Positions 36,579 to 47,275 of a stretch of DNA of 64,000 nt are shown in pieces. The notes under the pieces were generated by a model. That model was not told the DNA's origin. It ran no database searches and saw only the letters and a list, made by a program, of their open reading frames with translations. The DNA comes from Pectobacterium zantedeschiae (lineage in GTDB: Bacteria > Pseudomonadota > Gammaproteobacteria > Enterobacterales > Enterobacteriaceae): the NCBI RefSeq assembly GCF_004137795.1, contig NZ_NWTM01000001.1, positions 496,001-560,000 of the forward strand, in the 5' to 3' direction. How positions within the stretch are numbered: position 1 is the first letter of the stretch; the number at the start of each line of letters is the position of its first letter. Both the position numbers and the translations under genes were made by a program.

Positions 36579-38714
36579 CTACTGTGTAACCATGTCATTT
36601 TTTAGCTGTACGAGTTCGGGTAAGAGGCCGATCAGCAGTCCGACTTGCTGAATAATTAATGACTCTTTGCTGTCTGATTCGGGTGAGAGGGATTGGATGC
36701 TGGCGGTAATGGTTTTCAATCCCTGATTGATATGCAAACTGTCCTCTTCGCCGCAGTGTAGCGAGTCATCAACATAGCACACCGCATCATCCAGCAATTG
36801 CAGTGTTTCCGATGAGGTGATTTTTCCACGGTGTGCGCCGAGCGTTGAGATATAACTTAACAACGTATGATTTAGGCACATGAAACGAAATGCACTGTCC
36901 AGCTTATTCCTGGTGGTGTGGGGTTCAGAAGACATATTTGATACAACGGATGCCAGTTCTGCGTCGCAGTTATGCGCATCACGGCGGGCAATGCGATAAG
37001 GCAGGCTATTATCTTTACCTTGATGATACTGAATCATGATCGCATCAAGATAACGGCAGTTGGCATTCAATGTCTTATTGATAACGATGGGTAAACCGCG
37101 GAAACGCCAGTCCGGCCAGATAAAGCTCACTGCCGCCCACGCGATGGCACACCCTAACAATGTATCAATAATGCGCGGCACCGCGACTTCAAAACCTTCA
37201 CCCAATAGATTAAAACAGAGCAGGACAAGCAGCGTAATAAACATGGTCGCATGCGCGTATTGCACGTTGCGAAAGGCAAAAAATAGTACGCCGCTAATGA
37301 CGATCAGCGTCAGTTGTCCTTCTAGCGAAGGGACGAAATATAGGATGGGAAGGCCAAGCAAAATACCAGTCAATGTCCCGATAACCCTCAGTGTCAGCCG
37401 CCGCCGAGTGGCGTTATAGTTGGGTTGGCAAACGAACAAGCTGGTCAGCAGGATCCAATAACCGTGTTGCAAGCCTGTTATCTGAATCAACGCGTAGCCG
37501 CTACAGAGCAACACGGACATACGGATGGCATGGCGAAACAGCGCCGACTGCGGCGTCAGATGGCGGCTAATGCGTAAGCGGATATCGCTCCAGCCTGTGA
37601 TTTTATCATCAGCTAATGTGTTCTCGGGGTTGTTTTCTTGCTCAATGGTCTGCTCGGATTCGATAGTCGCCAACTGAGCATCAATGGCGCGCAGATTGTT
37701 CAATAGATAAGTGAGCGCCTTGATTTGCGCGGCATCCGCCATTTTGTTGGCCGCGATACGCGCAATGGCGGATTCGAGATGCACAAAAGCCCGCTCAATA
37801 CGGCTGTCATGCTGATATTTTTGATGCAGCAAGATAGATTGTGACAATTGCTGACAGGATTTGGCTTGCATGCTGAGTAGGCGTTGGAAGCGAAATAAAA
37901 CGTCGCTATAGCGCAGTTTTTCACGCAATTGTGGATAGTAAACATGCGATGAGCTGGCTCGTTCGTGAATATCCTGTGCGACAAAATAGTAGTGCAGCGT
38001 TTGACGTGTTCCGCGTTGGCCACGATCGCCACGCAGACGCGTCAACAGTGATGATTTGGTCTGATTGAGCGTCGCAACCAATTGACTGTTTGCCATCGCG
38101 ACGTCAATTAAGGGCTTATCGGTTTCTTCTTCAATATCGGGGTCAAACAGATTGGCTTTTGCATCCAGATAGCGGGACAGTTGCTGGTAGCATTGCGCGA
38201 GGTTGTCCTGGAGCGGACGGATTGGGAATATCAGGTGGCCAAACAGCGTAAGTAAATTGTACCACGATGCCCCGATCAGCAGCATGATGGGCTGCTGATA
38301 CCAGTTGTCATAAAGGGATATTCCCAACATGGTGTAAATCGCGATCAGCAGTGCGCCAAATGCGATAGTTGCATAGCGTTGCCCCAATGCGCCGAGCAGG
38401 ATAAAGCCACAGGTCGACACTGCCAGACCAAGGCCGAATAGCCAAGGATAGGGGAAAAGCAGTTCGATCGAAACGGAAGCGATGAAAAAACAGGCTAGCG
38501 TAATAAACAAATTCCGCAAACGCCCAGTGAGGCGGTCGTCAAGGTCGGTGAGAGCGGCCGCGACGACGCCAAGTGTGACGGGAATGGTTGATGTTGGCTG
38601 ACCTAGCCACCAGGGGACGGCTGCTGCACCGCTGAGCGCAATGAGGATACGAATGGTGTACAGCCAACTGCTGTTGTACACATAGCGGCGAATTCCTAGG
38701 GCAAAGGTGAGCAA
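36579..38714 (-). CDS. yccS: YccS family inner-membrane protein (FUSC/aromatic acid exporter type)
   Basis: 711 residues. Two blocks of membrane helices (about residues 20-145 and 395-525) alternate with two cytoplasmic regions, the FUSC-like layout. LRNLFITLACFFIASVSIEL and IGTLTGILLGLPILYFVPSL are typical. The family is related to aromatic carboxylic acid efflux proteins, but no substrate of YccS is known. yccF follows upstream on the same strand with 20 bases between, so the two are co-transcribed. Confidence 0.93.
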   Translation of the reverse strand: MLTFALGIRRYVYNSSWLYTIRILIALSGAAAVPWWLGQPTSTIPVTLGVVAAALTDLDDRLTGRLRNLFITLACFFIASVSIELLFPYPWLFGLGLAVSTCGFILLGALGQRYATIAFGALLIAIYTMLGISLYDNWYQQPIMLLIGASWYNLLTLFGHLIFPIRPLQDNLAQCYQQLSRYLDAKANLFDPDIEEETDKPLIDVAMANSQLVATLNQTKSSLLTRLRGDRGQRGTRQTLHYYFVAQDIHERASSSHVYYPQLREKLRYSDVLFRFQRLLSMQAKSCQQLSQSILLHQKYQHDSRIERAFVHLESAIARIAANKMADAAQIKALTYLLNNLRAIDAQLATIESEQTIEQENNPENTLADDKITGWSDIRLRISRHLTPQSALFRHAIRMSVLLCSGYALIQITGLQHGYWILLTSLFVCQPNYNATRRRLTLRVIGTLTGILLGLPILYFVPSLEGQLTLIVISGVLFFAFRNVQYAHATMFITLLVLLCFNLLGEGFEVAVPRIIDTLLGCAIAWAAVSFIWPDWRFRGLPIVINKTLNANCRYLDAIMIQYHQGKDNSLPYRIARRDAHNCDAELASVVSNMSSEPHTTRNKLDSAFRFMCLNHTLLSYISTLGAHRGKITSSETLQLLDDAVCYVDDSLHCGEEDSLHINQGLKTITASIQSLSPESDSKESLIIQQVGLLIGLLPELVQLKNDMVTQ

Positions 38715-38734
38715 CGTAATATCCTTAGGTGCCG

Positions 38735-39181
38735 TTAGCGGTAGTGGCGGCGGGCATTATTTTCCCGTGCAGCCTGCGCAAGTTCGACAGAAACCACACG
38801 ACGCCCTACTGGCCATAGCGCGATGGCCGCAATTTTAAAGTTGGCGATGCCAACAGGAATGCCAATGATCGTAATGCACTGAGCGATGCCGGTAATAATG
38901 TGCGACAGGCAAAGCCACCAGCCAAAGAAAATGAACCAGAAGATATTCAGCAGTGAACCGCCTGCGCTGAGAATCGCGCTCTTTTCATCCGGGCGTAGCT
39001 CATCAACATGAATAGCTTCATTGCCATAAGGCAAGAGCGACAGCTTGGTGATTTCCCAGCATGAACGCGTTAGCGGTAAGGTAAAAATCAGCAGCACGCT
39101 GACGACTGTTGCCAGAAGCCAGGCTAACGTGGTGAAAAAACCACCCAGTACGAAATTAAGGATGTTCAACACAGTACGCAT
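38735..39181 (-). CDS. yccF: YccF family inner-membrane protein
   Basis: 148 residues, as in E. coli YccF. It has two repeated membrane units (LNFVLGGFFTTLAWLLATVV and LLNIFWFIFFGWWLCLSHII, then CITIIGIPVGIANFKIAAIA). The function is unknown. An AGGAG ribosome site precedes the ATG, and it is the first gene of yccF-yccS, divergent from helD. Confidence 0.94.
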   Translation of the reverse strand: MRTVLNILNFVLGGFFTTLAWLLATVVSVLLIFTLPLTRSCWEITKLSLLPYGNEAIHVDELRPDEKSAILSAGGSLLNIFWFIFFGWWLCLSHIITGIAQCITIIGIPVGIANFKIAAIALWPVGRRVVSVELAQAARENNARRHYR

Positions 39182-39365
39182 AGTTTCTCCTGTACTTTAA
39201 GGTAACCAAACTCGCTGATGGTAAAAGAATTATCACATTAAGCATCAGGATATCCTAACCTGTTTTTAAGGCTAGAGCGTGAAGTCCGATAGCGGGTAAA
39301 CTAGGAAATAGAGAAACGACAAAGAATAGACGAATATCCTCTCACATAGTCATGGCGCGAACATC

Positions 39366-41423
39366 ATGGAACTGAAATCTACCTCGTTAGGTAAACATCT
39401 GGCTCAGCACCCTTACAATCGGGTGCGGTTACTGAATGCCGGTGTCGAAGTGAGTGGCGATAAGCATGAATACCTGATCCCCTTTAATCAGTTGCTGAGT
39501 ATTCACTGTAAAAGAGGGTTGGTGTGGGGAGAGCTGGAGTTTGAATTACCGGCTGGAAAAGTGGTGCGTTTGCACGGCACGGAGTGGCAGGAAACGCAGG
39601 CTTTTTATCGTCATCTTCTCAAATCCTGGCTCGACTGGAGCGAGGAGATGAGCCTAATCAGCGCGGAGGTTTTACTGCGCCAAACGGACAGTATTCAAGC
39701 ACTAACGCAGCAGGATAAATGGTTTAGTCGCCAGGCTCTGTCAACATTGCAGAGTGCCATCCGTGATTCGCTTGCGTCTCTGCCTCTGCCGGTTTCCCGA
39801 TTGGACACTTTTGATAACTGCCGAGATAACTACCAGCACTGCTTACGCTGGCTTGAACAGGGTGATGAAATGCGCACTGCGGCGAATCAGGCATGGATGG
39901 ATCGCACGCTGTTGGTAGAGCAGCCTTTCTTTGAAACGGTCGAGAGTTCGCCATTAAATGTGTCACAGAGTAAAGCGGTGATTAATGGTGAAGAGGGTGT
40001 CCTGGTACTGGCGGGTGCAGGCAGCGGGAAGACCTCCGTGCTGGTGGCTCGAGCTGCATGGTTAATGCATCGACAAGAGGCCACGCCCGACCAGATCTTG
40101 TTGCTGGCATTTGGTCGAAAAGCGGCAGAAGAGATGAATGAGCGCATCAATGAGCGGCTCCACACGGATGAAATTCAGGCTAAGACGTTCCATGCTCTGG
40201 CATTGCACATCATCCAGCAAGCTAGCCGTAAAGCTCCAATGATAAGCCAGCTCGAAAGTGATGCGAAACAGCGTCGTGAATTGCTAATTTCTCACTGGCA
40301 ACAGCAATGTGCCGAGAAAAAAACGCAGGCTAACGGATGGCGGCGTTGGTTAACGGAAGAGCTGGAGTGGGATGTGCCAGAAGGTGATTTCTGGAACGAT
40401 CCGAAGCTGGCAGGTCGGCTGGCTGGGCGACTTGAGCGTTGGTTAGGGCTGATGCGTATGCATGGCGGCAGCCAAAGTGAAATGGTTGAACAAGCACCAG
40501 AATCCATTCAGACGGAGTTTCAGCAACGTATTCGACTAATGGCACCGTTGTTGAAAGCTTGGAAAAAAGCACTTAAGGATGAAAATGCGGTCGACTTCTC
40601 CGGTCTTATCCATCAGGCGGTGAATTTACTGGATAAAGGGCGTTTTGTGAGCCCCTGGAAACATATTCTGGTGGATGAATTTCAGGACATTTCGCCACAG
40701 CGCGCGAGTTTGTTAGCGGCACTGCGCCGACAAAATAGCCGGACCTGTCTTTTTGCCGTAGGAGATGATTGGCAAGCAATTTATCGTTTTAGCGGTGCTG
40801 AGCTGGCGTTGACGACGGCGTTTGAACAGCATTTCGGTGTCGGTGAACAGTGTGCATTGGATACGACCTATCGCTTTAATGAACGGATTGGTGAAATTGC
40901 CAATACGTTCATACAGCAGAATCCATATCAGTTAAAGAAACCACTGAATAGCCTGAGCAAAGGGGATAAAAAATCCGTAACCATTCTGCCTCAAGATCAG
41001 CTGGAGCCACTTCTGGATAAACTGAGTGGCTTTGTTAAGGCTGATGAGCGCATTCTTGTGCTTGCCCGTTATCACCATTTGCGCCCAGCGATTTTAGAAA
41101 AAGCGGCGACGAAATGGCCGAAGCTGCACATTGATTTCATGACGGTGCATGCCAGTAAAGGGCAGCAGGCGGAATATGTCATTATCGTGGGTATGCATGA
41201 AGGGAAAGATGGTTTCCCGGCTCCGGCAAGAGAGTCTGTGATTGAGGCCGTTCTGTTACCTGAACCTGAAGATTTCCCCGATGCGGAAGAGCGTCGCTTA
41301 TTGTACGTGGCGTTGACAAGAGCGAAACATCGCGTCTGGTTGCTACAGGATGTGGCAAACCCGTCGGTGTTTGTTGGACATCTTCATCGCTTAGGTGTGC
41401 CGACGCAACGTAAGCCGGGATAA
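39366..41423 (+). CDS. helD: DNA helicase IV
   Basis: 685 residues (E. coli HelD 684). An N-terminal domain of about 190 residues comes before the UvrD/Rep-type SF1 motor: Walker A VLAGAGSGKTSVLVARAAWL near 214, Walker B ILVDEFQDISPQRASLLAAL near 436, GDDWQAIYRFSGAE, and the C-terminal TVHASKGQQAEYVIIVGM and RRLLYVALTRAKHRVWL. It unwinds DNA 3'-5' and takes part in recombination. It is monocistronic and convergent with mgsA. Confidence 0.97.
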   Translation: MELKSTSLGKHLAQHPYNRVRLLNAGVEVSGDKHEYLIPFNQLLSIHCKRGLVWGELEFELPAGKVVRLHGTEWQETQAFYRHLLKSWLDWSEEMSLISAEVLLRQTDSIQALTQQDKWFSRQALSTLQSAIRDSLASLPLPVSRLDTFDNCRDNYQHCLRWLEQGDEMRTAANQAWMDRTLLVEQPFFETVESSPLNVSQSKAVINGEEGVLVLAGAGSGKTSVLVARAAWLMHRQEATPDQILLLAFGRKAAEEMNERINERLHTDEIQAKTFHALALHIIQQASRKAPMISQLESDAKQRRELLISHWQQQCAEKKTQANGWRRWLTEELEWDVPEGDFWNDPKLAGRLAGRLERWLGLMRMHGGSQSEMVEQAPESIQTEFQQRIRLMAPLLKAWKKALKDENAVDFSGLIHQAVNLLDKGRFVSPWKHILVDEFQDISPQRASLLAALRRQNSRTCLFAVGDDWQAIYRFSGAELALTTAFEQHFGVGEQCALDTTYRFNERIGEIANTFIQQNPYQLKKPLNSLSKGDKKSVTILPQDQLEPLLDKLSGFVKADERILVLARYHHLRPAILEKAATKWPKLHIDFMTVHASKGQQAEYVIIVGMHEGKDGFPAPARESVIEAVLLPEPEDFPDAEERRLLYVALTRAKHRVWLLQDVANPSVFVGHLHRLGVPTQRKPG

Positions 41424-41544
41424 CCAAACCGGGGTAACCACGCTGAGATAATTCGGCGGGATAACGAAAGTGGAATGAAGCCGTGGAACGGCGAGACCAG
41501 CGTCGGATGTATCGCACGCCGCTGGTCCATTTGATGTACTGATA

Positions 41545-42003
41545 TTATTTCAGTCGGTCTTGCAGATAGCGCTGATAATCGGGAATGGCTATTTGAACAG
41601 GTTCTTTAAATAGCACTGAGTTGACTAGGAAATCCGCCGTTGCACGGTTGGTAGCAACAGGAATGTTCCAAACTGTCGCGAGTCGCAGTAGCGCCTTTAC
41701 ATCAGGATCGTGGGGCACGGCATTAAGCGGATCCCAAAAGAAGATCATCAAGTCGATTTTCCCTTCGGAGATCAGCGCGCCAACCTGCTGGTCGCCGCCC
41801 ATTGGCCCACTTAGCATGCTTTTTACGGGCAGACCCGTATTCAACTGGATCAAGTTTCCGGTGGTCCCGGTGGCATAAAGCGTGTGCTCTGTGAGCTGTT
41901 GTTTGTTCGTACCAACCCAATCCAATAAAGATTGTTTACAGTGATCGTGTGCTACCAGCGCAATATGTTTTTGCGCGGCGATGGTACGGGTAGTGAACTC
42001 CAT
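41545..42003 (-). CDS. mgsA: Methylglyoxal synthase
   Basis: 152 residues from the ATG at 42003 ([20 protein letters not shown]), matching the E. coli start; five further in-frame codons upstream are not conserved. [32 protein letters not shown] and [20 protein letters not shown] are the phosphate-binding and catalytic blocks. It makes methylglyoxal from dihydroxyacetone phosphate and so relieves sugar-phosphate stress. Confidence 0.97.
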   Translation of the reverse strand: MEFTTRTIAAQKHIALVAHDHCKQSLLDWVGTNKQQLTEHTLYATGTTGNLIQLNTGLPVKSMLSGPMGGDQQVGALISEGKIDLMIFFWDPLNAVPHDPDVKALLRLATVWNIPVATNRATADFLVNSVLFKEPVQIAIPDYQRYLQDRLK

Positions 42004-42140
42004 GGTTACGTCCTTCAATCTGGTGTAGTAAAGCTGACGCTAGGGTAAGGACAGATTACGGAAACGCTGTTTCAGTGCAAAGCGATAAAAGCTGGAAAAG
42101 GCGAACGGGTATCAAAAATCTGATGTGACTGCGCGTAAAA

Positions 42141-42665
42141 TCACCAGGTTACCGATTCATTCAGCACGCTAGCAAAACCTGCGACGGAAGCACCTTTCGC
42201 CGATGCGTTGTATTCCGACATTTTTCGCTCTATATCGAGTAATTCATTCTCAGCGATAACAAGCGCATCGGTACGTGTGGGGATGACCTGATTTTTTTCA
42301 TCAAGCAATTGATATTGCGGAAGCGCTGTAAATTTTTGGCGATCCTGAAGGGTTTGCAGCGGCGGCAGTTTAAATGATACCGATGCCACTTTTTCTGTGT
42401 TAAATGTCGCAATAAACGTTGAAGGAAAATAGGTCGCTGGCGCACCGGTCTGAGCGTCGACAGTATCGACAACTTTGAACAGAATCTGGTGTTGCCCACT
42501 ACCAAGTTCGAGGCTATCGGCACCTTTCAGCAACGAGCCTGACATTCTTTGCCCGTCAACCATAAGGAGATTGATCTTCTGATCTAATTTCAACGTTGTT
42601 GCCGCGATTGCTGAGGTACTTAAACCAGCAATGAAAAGGCAGACAGTGATGAAGCCGAATTTCAT
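42141..42665 (-). CDS. yccT: Secreted DUF2057 protein YccT (CsgI)
   Basis: 174 residues with a signal peptide (MKFGFITVCLFIAGLSTSAI, cleaved after AIA). The body fits DUF2057: LKLDQKINLLMVDGQRMSGS and LELGSGQHQILFKVVDTV. In E. coli the protein, renamed CsgI, is periplasmic and slows curli subunit (CsgA) assembly. No curli genes are visible in the window. It lies between mgsA and the divergent yccU, the usual order. The function in this organism is uncertain. Confidence 0.9.
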   Translation of the reverse strand: MKFGFITVCLFIAGLSTSAIAATTLKLDQKINLLMVDGQRMSGSLLKGADSLELGSGQHQILFKVVDTVDAQTGAPATYFPSTFIATFNTEKVASVSFKLPPLQTLQDRQKFTALPQYQLLDEKNQVIPTRTDALVIAENELLDIERKMSEYNASAKGASVAGFASVLNESVTW

Positions 42666-42860
42666 AATTTTCCCAGATGGAACGTAATTTAAGTATTGTT
42701 GAGGAATTGTCTGAATGTGTCAAAGGTTTCAATTTGAAACAGGCTGTTATGGCATTTTTCGCCCTATGCGGTATCAGGTCGCGGATTCTTTGCGCCATTT
42801 CCCGCTATTTTTAGAATGTGCGATACACTCTAATAAATCACACAAGAGAGGCAGAAGAGC

Positions 42861-43274
42861 ATGAACGACGGTGATATTGAATCTGTGCTGAAAACGGTAA
42901 AAACCATTGCATTAGTGGGCGCTAGCGATAAGCCGTCCCGCCCGAGTTATGGTGTAATGGCGTATTTACTTGAGCAGGGTTACGAGGTTATCCCCGTCAG
43001 CCCCAAGCTAGCCGGGCAGACTCTCTTGGGCCAAACCGCGTATGCCAGCTTAGCGGATATTCCTAAACCCGTTGATATGGTCGATGTCTTTCGTCAGCCG
43101 GAAGCGGCTTATGAGGTTGCTAAAGAGGCCATTGCCATCGGTGCTTCCGTTCTGTGGTTGCAGATTGGCGTCATTAATGAGCAAGCGGCAATTTTGGCGC
43201 ACGATGCCGGGCTGAAAGTCGTGATGGATCGTTGTCCGAAAATTGAAATCCCACGGCTGGGGTTGGGGAAATAG
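42861..43274 (+). CDS. yccU: CoA-binding domain protein YccU
   Basis: 137 residues, a single CoA-binding Rossmann domain: [20 protein letters not shown] at the start, GYEVIPVSP and [20 protein letters not shown] later. It resembles the CoA-binding domain of acyl-CoA synthetases without the catalytic parts. The physiological role is unknown. AGAGG precedes the ATG. Confidence 0.95.
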   Translation: MNDGDIESVLKTVKTIALVGASDKPSRPSYGVMAYLLEQGYEVIPVSPKLAGQTLLGQTAYASLADIPKPVDMVDVFRQPEAAYEVAKEAIAIGASVLWLQIGVINEQAAILAHDAGLKVVMDRCPKIEIPRLGLGK

Positions 43275-43352
43275 GTTCAGACACCGGCGATGTGGAATAT
43301 CACAACATCGCCAATGCTGATTGTGGTCGTCAATATTTGCTTTTGATGAAGG

Positions 43353-44171
<819 letters not shown>

Positions 44172-44181
44172 TACTGGGGTG

Positions 44182-44511
44182 TTAGATGCACTTCACGGGT
44201 TTGGGTAAGCCAGCGATTTTGGTTGCCTGCTTTGCCGGGCCTTTGGGAAACAGTTTATACAGGTAGCGGCTATTTCCTTTCTCTTCACCATATTTTTGCG
44301 CCATTGCTTTAACCAACATACGTATAGCAGGTGAGGTGTTGAACTCCTGATAAAAATTTCGCACAAACCGAACGACTTCCCAATGTGGTTCTGTCAACTC
44401 AATGCCTTCCTGCTCAGCTAACACAGGAGCCAACGCTTCACTCCACGCTGTACTGTCCATCAGGTAACCCTGCGCGTCTGTTGCGATCGTTCGCCCTTCA
44501 AACTCCAACAT
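44182..44511 (-). CDS. tusE: Sulfur relay protein TusE (DsrC family)
   Basis: 109 residues. The C-terminal PKPVKCI carries the single conserved Cys108 that accepts persulfide sulfur from TusBCD and hands it to MnmA for 2-thiolation of tRNA wobble uridine. [20 protein letters not shown] and [20 protein letters not shown] are family blocks. It is convergent with yccX. Confidence 0.97.
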   Translation of the reverse strand: MLEFEGRTIATDAQGYLMDSTAWSEALAPVLAEQEGIELTEPHWEVVRFVRNFYQEFNTSPAIRMLVKAMAQKYGEEKGNSRYLYKLFPKGPAKQATKIAGLPKPVKCI

Positions 44512-44573
44512 CTTCTTCCTCGCCTGCGATATTTCAGCCTGCAGTTTAACAAATTTTTCTGTCTATACCGGAA

Positions 44574-44601
44574 TAAAAAAAGCCCCAACATTGGGGCTTT
44601 C
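44574..44601 (-). terminator. Terminator after yccA
   Basis: AAAGCCCCAA / TTGGGGCTTT hairpin with an A tract at 44574-44580 that reads as T on the minus strand. Confidence 0.9.
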
Positions 44602-44622
44602 TCGGTGTGGCGATTAGCGAAA

Positions 44623-45282
44623 CTAGTCGTTACGCATGATGCCCAGAATACTCAGCAGGCTAACGAAGATGTTGTATATCGCCACATACAGGCTAACTGT
44701 CGCCCGGATATAGTTGGTTTCGCCACCGTGAATGATGTTACTGGTTTCCCACAGGATGGCACCCGCAGAGAACAGAATAAACAGCACACTGATCGCCAGG
44801 TGTAAGGCTGGAATCTGTAGGAACAGATTGGCAATGACAGCAACAATCAGTACAACGAATCCAGCCATCATCATTCCGGACAGGAAGGACATATCCTTGC
44901 GTGTCGTTAACACATAGGCTGAACAGCAGAAGAACACCAGTGCTGTACCGCCTAGTGCTAACATGACAATGTCGCCTGCGCCGGAAGAAATCAGCGAGCT
45001 TAAAATTGGGCCCAGCGTATAACCCATAAATCCGGTCAGTGCGAATGCTGCCAAAATACCTGCAGGGCTGTTCGCCAGTTTATGGGTCAGGAACATCAGA
45101 CCATAAAACCCAACTAGCATCAGGATTAAGCCGGGTGCAGGCAGGTTAAGTACAGTACTGACCGTCGCGGTAACGGCGGAGAAACCCAGCGTCAGCGACA
45201 GCAGGAAATAGGTATTACGCAGCACTTTATGAGTGCTGAGTAGCGAACTTTCACGGGTAGAGGAAACAACAATACGATCCAT
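44623..45282 (-). CDS. yccA: Bax inhibitor-1 family membrane protein YccA (FtsH modulator)
   Basis: 219 residues with seven membrane helices, for example [20 protein letters not shown] and [20 protein letters not shown]. It is a UPF0005/BI-1 family protein; E. coli YccA is a substrate of FtsH and slows FtsH degradation of SecY. It lies next to tRNA-Ser(UGA), as in E. coli. Confidence 0.96.
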   Translation of the reverse strand: MDRIVVSSTRESSLLSTHKVLRNTYFLLSLTLGFSAVTATVSTVLNLPAPGLILMLVGFYGLMFLTHKLANSPAGILAAFALTGFMGYTLGPILSSLISSGAGDIVMLALGGTALVFFCCSAYVLTTRKDMSFLSGMMMAGFVVLIVAVIANLFLQIPALHLAISVLFILFSAGAILWETSNIIHGGETNYIRATVSLYVAIYNIFVSLLSILGIMRND

Positions 45283-45570
45283 ATCAGCGACTCTCTCTTC
45301 AGGGTGCTATTATCCAATGTCAAAGAATAAATAGTTGCAGGACGTTATTAAAGATGGTTTACCCTTCTTTACGCTGCCAATTAGCCATACTTAGTGCCAG
45401 TGCTCGTGTTTTGTTATGCAATTCGTATGATGGTGGAGATAAATTGCTCTATTTTATGCACCGCATGACGATTTTGCGTTCAATTACGCTGTGTTAGATT
45501 ATTTTTCAGGCAATTGAGCGCTGTGATGCTTTACAAGATCCCACACACTGTTTATAGTGCGCGTCATTGC

Positions 45571-45658
45571 GGAGGAGTGGCCGAGTGGTTGAAGGCACCG
45601 GTCTTGAAAACCGGCGACGCGAAAGTGTTCTAGAGTTCGAATCTCTACTCCTCCGCCA
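45571..45658 (+). tRNA. serT: tRNA-Ser (anticodon UGA), CCA encoded
   Basis: GGAGGAG acceptor arm pairs with CTCCTCC; anticodon stem-loop CCGGTCTTGAAAACCGG with UGA; long class II variable arm; T-loop GTTCGAATC; encoded GCCA end. It reads UCN serine codons and matches E. coli serT in sequence and place. Confidence 0.98.
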
Positions 45659-45667
45659 AAAAAATTC

Positions 45668-45693
45668 AACGGGTTAGCTTAGGCTAGCCCGTT
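45668..45693 (+). terminator. Terminator after serT
   Basis: AACGGGTTAGC / GCTAGCCCGTT hairpin with small mismatch, then TTTCGTTTTT, 10 bases after the tRNA. Confidence 0.85.
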
Positions 45694-46034
45694 TTCGTTT
45701 TTGCTATCGAATAGATATCGCGTTTTGCATTATAGTGTTTTTGCTTCTATTTAAGTCGGTATTCAATGGCATAAAATATGCGCGAATGTCGTGCGGAATT
45801 TTTCCGCTGGTTATTCACTCTGAAATGAATACTAACGATTGGCAAAAAATAACTATATATCATGCTGAGTTTTAAATACGTCATTTTTAATAGATAATAA
45901 AAGCATGACAATGAATGTATCTCCACGTTTTCACAATGCTCTATTCATTATCGACGGTGCCATAGGTTAAATAAAATAGCATCCCGGCAATATGTAAATC
46001 TTACCAGAGTTTTTTGAATGTATTTATGGGGGTG
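45694..46034. other. Gene-free stretch after serT
   Basis: 341 bases, AT-rich, no credible ORF, no attachment-site duplication of the serT 3' end and no integrase nearby. I see nothing functional in it. Confidence 0.5.
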
Positions 46035-46289
46035 TTAAATCAGGAAGTCATCCTGAGTTTTATAAACTATCAAATCTAGCAGTGTGCGATATTTTTCCTG
46101 AAAAGCGGCATTAGCCTCTGTCTCAATTTTGTGAATTAATTTGGCAATGATGGCCTTATTGCTGACGGAATGGCCTGATTGGATGATCTCTTCCACAATG
46201 TTGCCGAGCATTTCCATATCGCTGATCTGAGCGTCCAGGCCAAGGACATCAGATATTGGAAGCTCGTTTTGGGGCATCTCTGAATGCAT
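46035..46289 (-). CDS. AriR/YmgB-family two-component connector-like protein
   Basis: 84 residues from the ATG at 46289, chosen because AGGGAGGAG lies 7 bases before it; an in-frame ATG 10 codons earlier is possible. The helical core MEMLGNIVEEIIQSGHSVSN and KAIIAKLIHKIETEANAAFQ matches the YmgB/AriR/YcgZ family, small helical dimers that act on the Rcs phosphorelay, acid resistance and biofilm in E. coli. Its target here is unknown. No blue-light regulator (ycgE/F) is in the neighbourhood, and it stands alone. Confidence 0.8.
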   Translation of the reverse strand: MHSEMPQNELPISDVLGLDAQISDMEMLGNIVEEIIQSGHSVSNKAIIAKLIHKIETEANAAFQEKYRTLLDLIVYKTQDDFLI

Positions 46290-46775
46290 TGCTTCTCCTC
46301 CCTTTCGTGCTTTGGACATAGTTTATGCACACACCACCAGACAGCGTTAATTGTCTATCCGCCAGACATGAAGAAATGGCTAGTTAACTTTAGTCGATCG
46401 TACGCATAAAACCAGTCGATAAGATAAATAAACACAGCGTTACTTAGCGATCCTTTTGGGGGCGAAAGGATGACGGCGATCAATGGTCAGGCTGATAAAT
46501 ATGAATTTATCGTTTTCCCGTAACATTATGTCTGAAATAATTAGGCGATACGCATGACTTCAATAAGTTAAACATGATGAGATGAAAGGAGACTGGGGAA
46601 AGTATTAACTGAACATAAAAACTATTAATGCATTTTTATTAAGTCCGATCAGATTCCTAGCTGTGTAAGAAGATGACATTTTTCTGTAGTACACGCTGTT
46701 TAGCAACATGTCCGCCACACTCACATATGTCCGCCACACTTACATTTAGTGCCGTAGTTTACCTGGAGCATTAGC
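46290..46775. other. Intergenic region with tandem 19-mers
   Basis: 486 bases between the divergent AriR-like and Nudix genes. It must contain both promoters. The only clear structure is the tandem repeat at 46708-46745. Confidence 0.5.
46708..46745. repeat. Two tandem 19-base repeats
   Basis: ATGTCCGCCACACTCACAT at 46708-46726 followed directly by ATGTCCGCCACACTTACAT at 46727-46745, one mismatch. It lies 30 bases before the Nudix gene, in promoter position. Confidence 0.85.
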
Positions 46776-47198
46776 ATGCAAAAGATCAGAGCAAAAGCTG
46801 TTTGTCTTTTCCGCAATGATGGCAAAATTCTGTTAGCAGAAGGGTATGATCCCATAAAAGATGAACATTATGTCTTGCCACTCGGTGGTGGCATTGATTT
46901 TGGCGAATTGTCGCAGGCGGCGGCGGAAAGAGAAGTCCTGGAGGAAATTAGCATAGCGGCCAGGGACTTTGTGCTATTAGGCGTTTCAGAAAATATTTTT
47001 TCGTATAATGGCAAGCCTGGGCATGAAATTGTCTTTGTCTATGAGGCTCGCTTTCAGGATGAGTCGTTTTATCAGCAAGATATCATTCATGGCATAGAGA
47101 GCAACGGTGTTCCGATCCTGACCCGCTGGTTTGATATTGATTTGCTGCGCTCTGGGAAAATCAACTTTTATCCTCATGGTATAGTGGACATGATCTAG
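46776..47198 (+). CDS. Nudix hydrolase
   Basis: 140 residues. The Nudix box is readable as GGIDFGELSQAAAEREVLEE, with the usual Gly after EEX replaced by Ser (EEISIAA). The metal-binding REVLEE part is intact, so activity is likely. The substrate (an NDP linked to some group) cannot be told. TGGAG stands before the ATG. It is followed by a hydrolase and an acetyltransferase on the same strand. Confidence 0.85.
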   Translation: MQKIRAKAVCLFRNDGKILLAEGYDPIKDEHYVLPLGGGIDFGELSQAAAEREVLEEISIAARDFVLLGVSENIFSYNGKPGHEIVFVYEARFQDESFYQQDIIHGIESNGVPILTRWFDIDLLRSGKINFYPHGIVDMI

Positions 47199-47275
47199 CG
47201 GGTGTCGAACTGCTGGGATGATGGCACGCTACTGCCTCCATTATGCTGATATTAAGCGCCTAAAAAGGAAAGAAA

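Noticed and set aside
45571-46034. Integrated element at the serT tRNA
   Set aside because: No integrase and no duplicated tRNA end were seen in the downstream gap.
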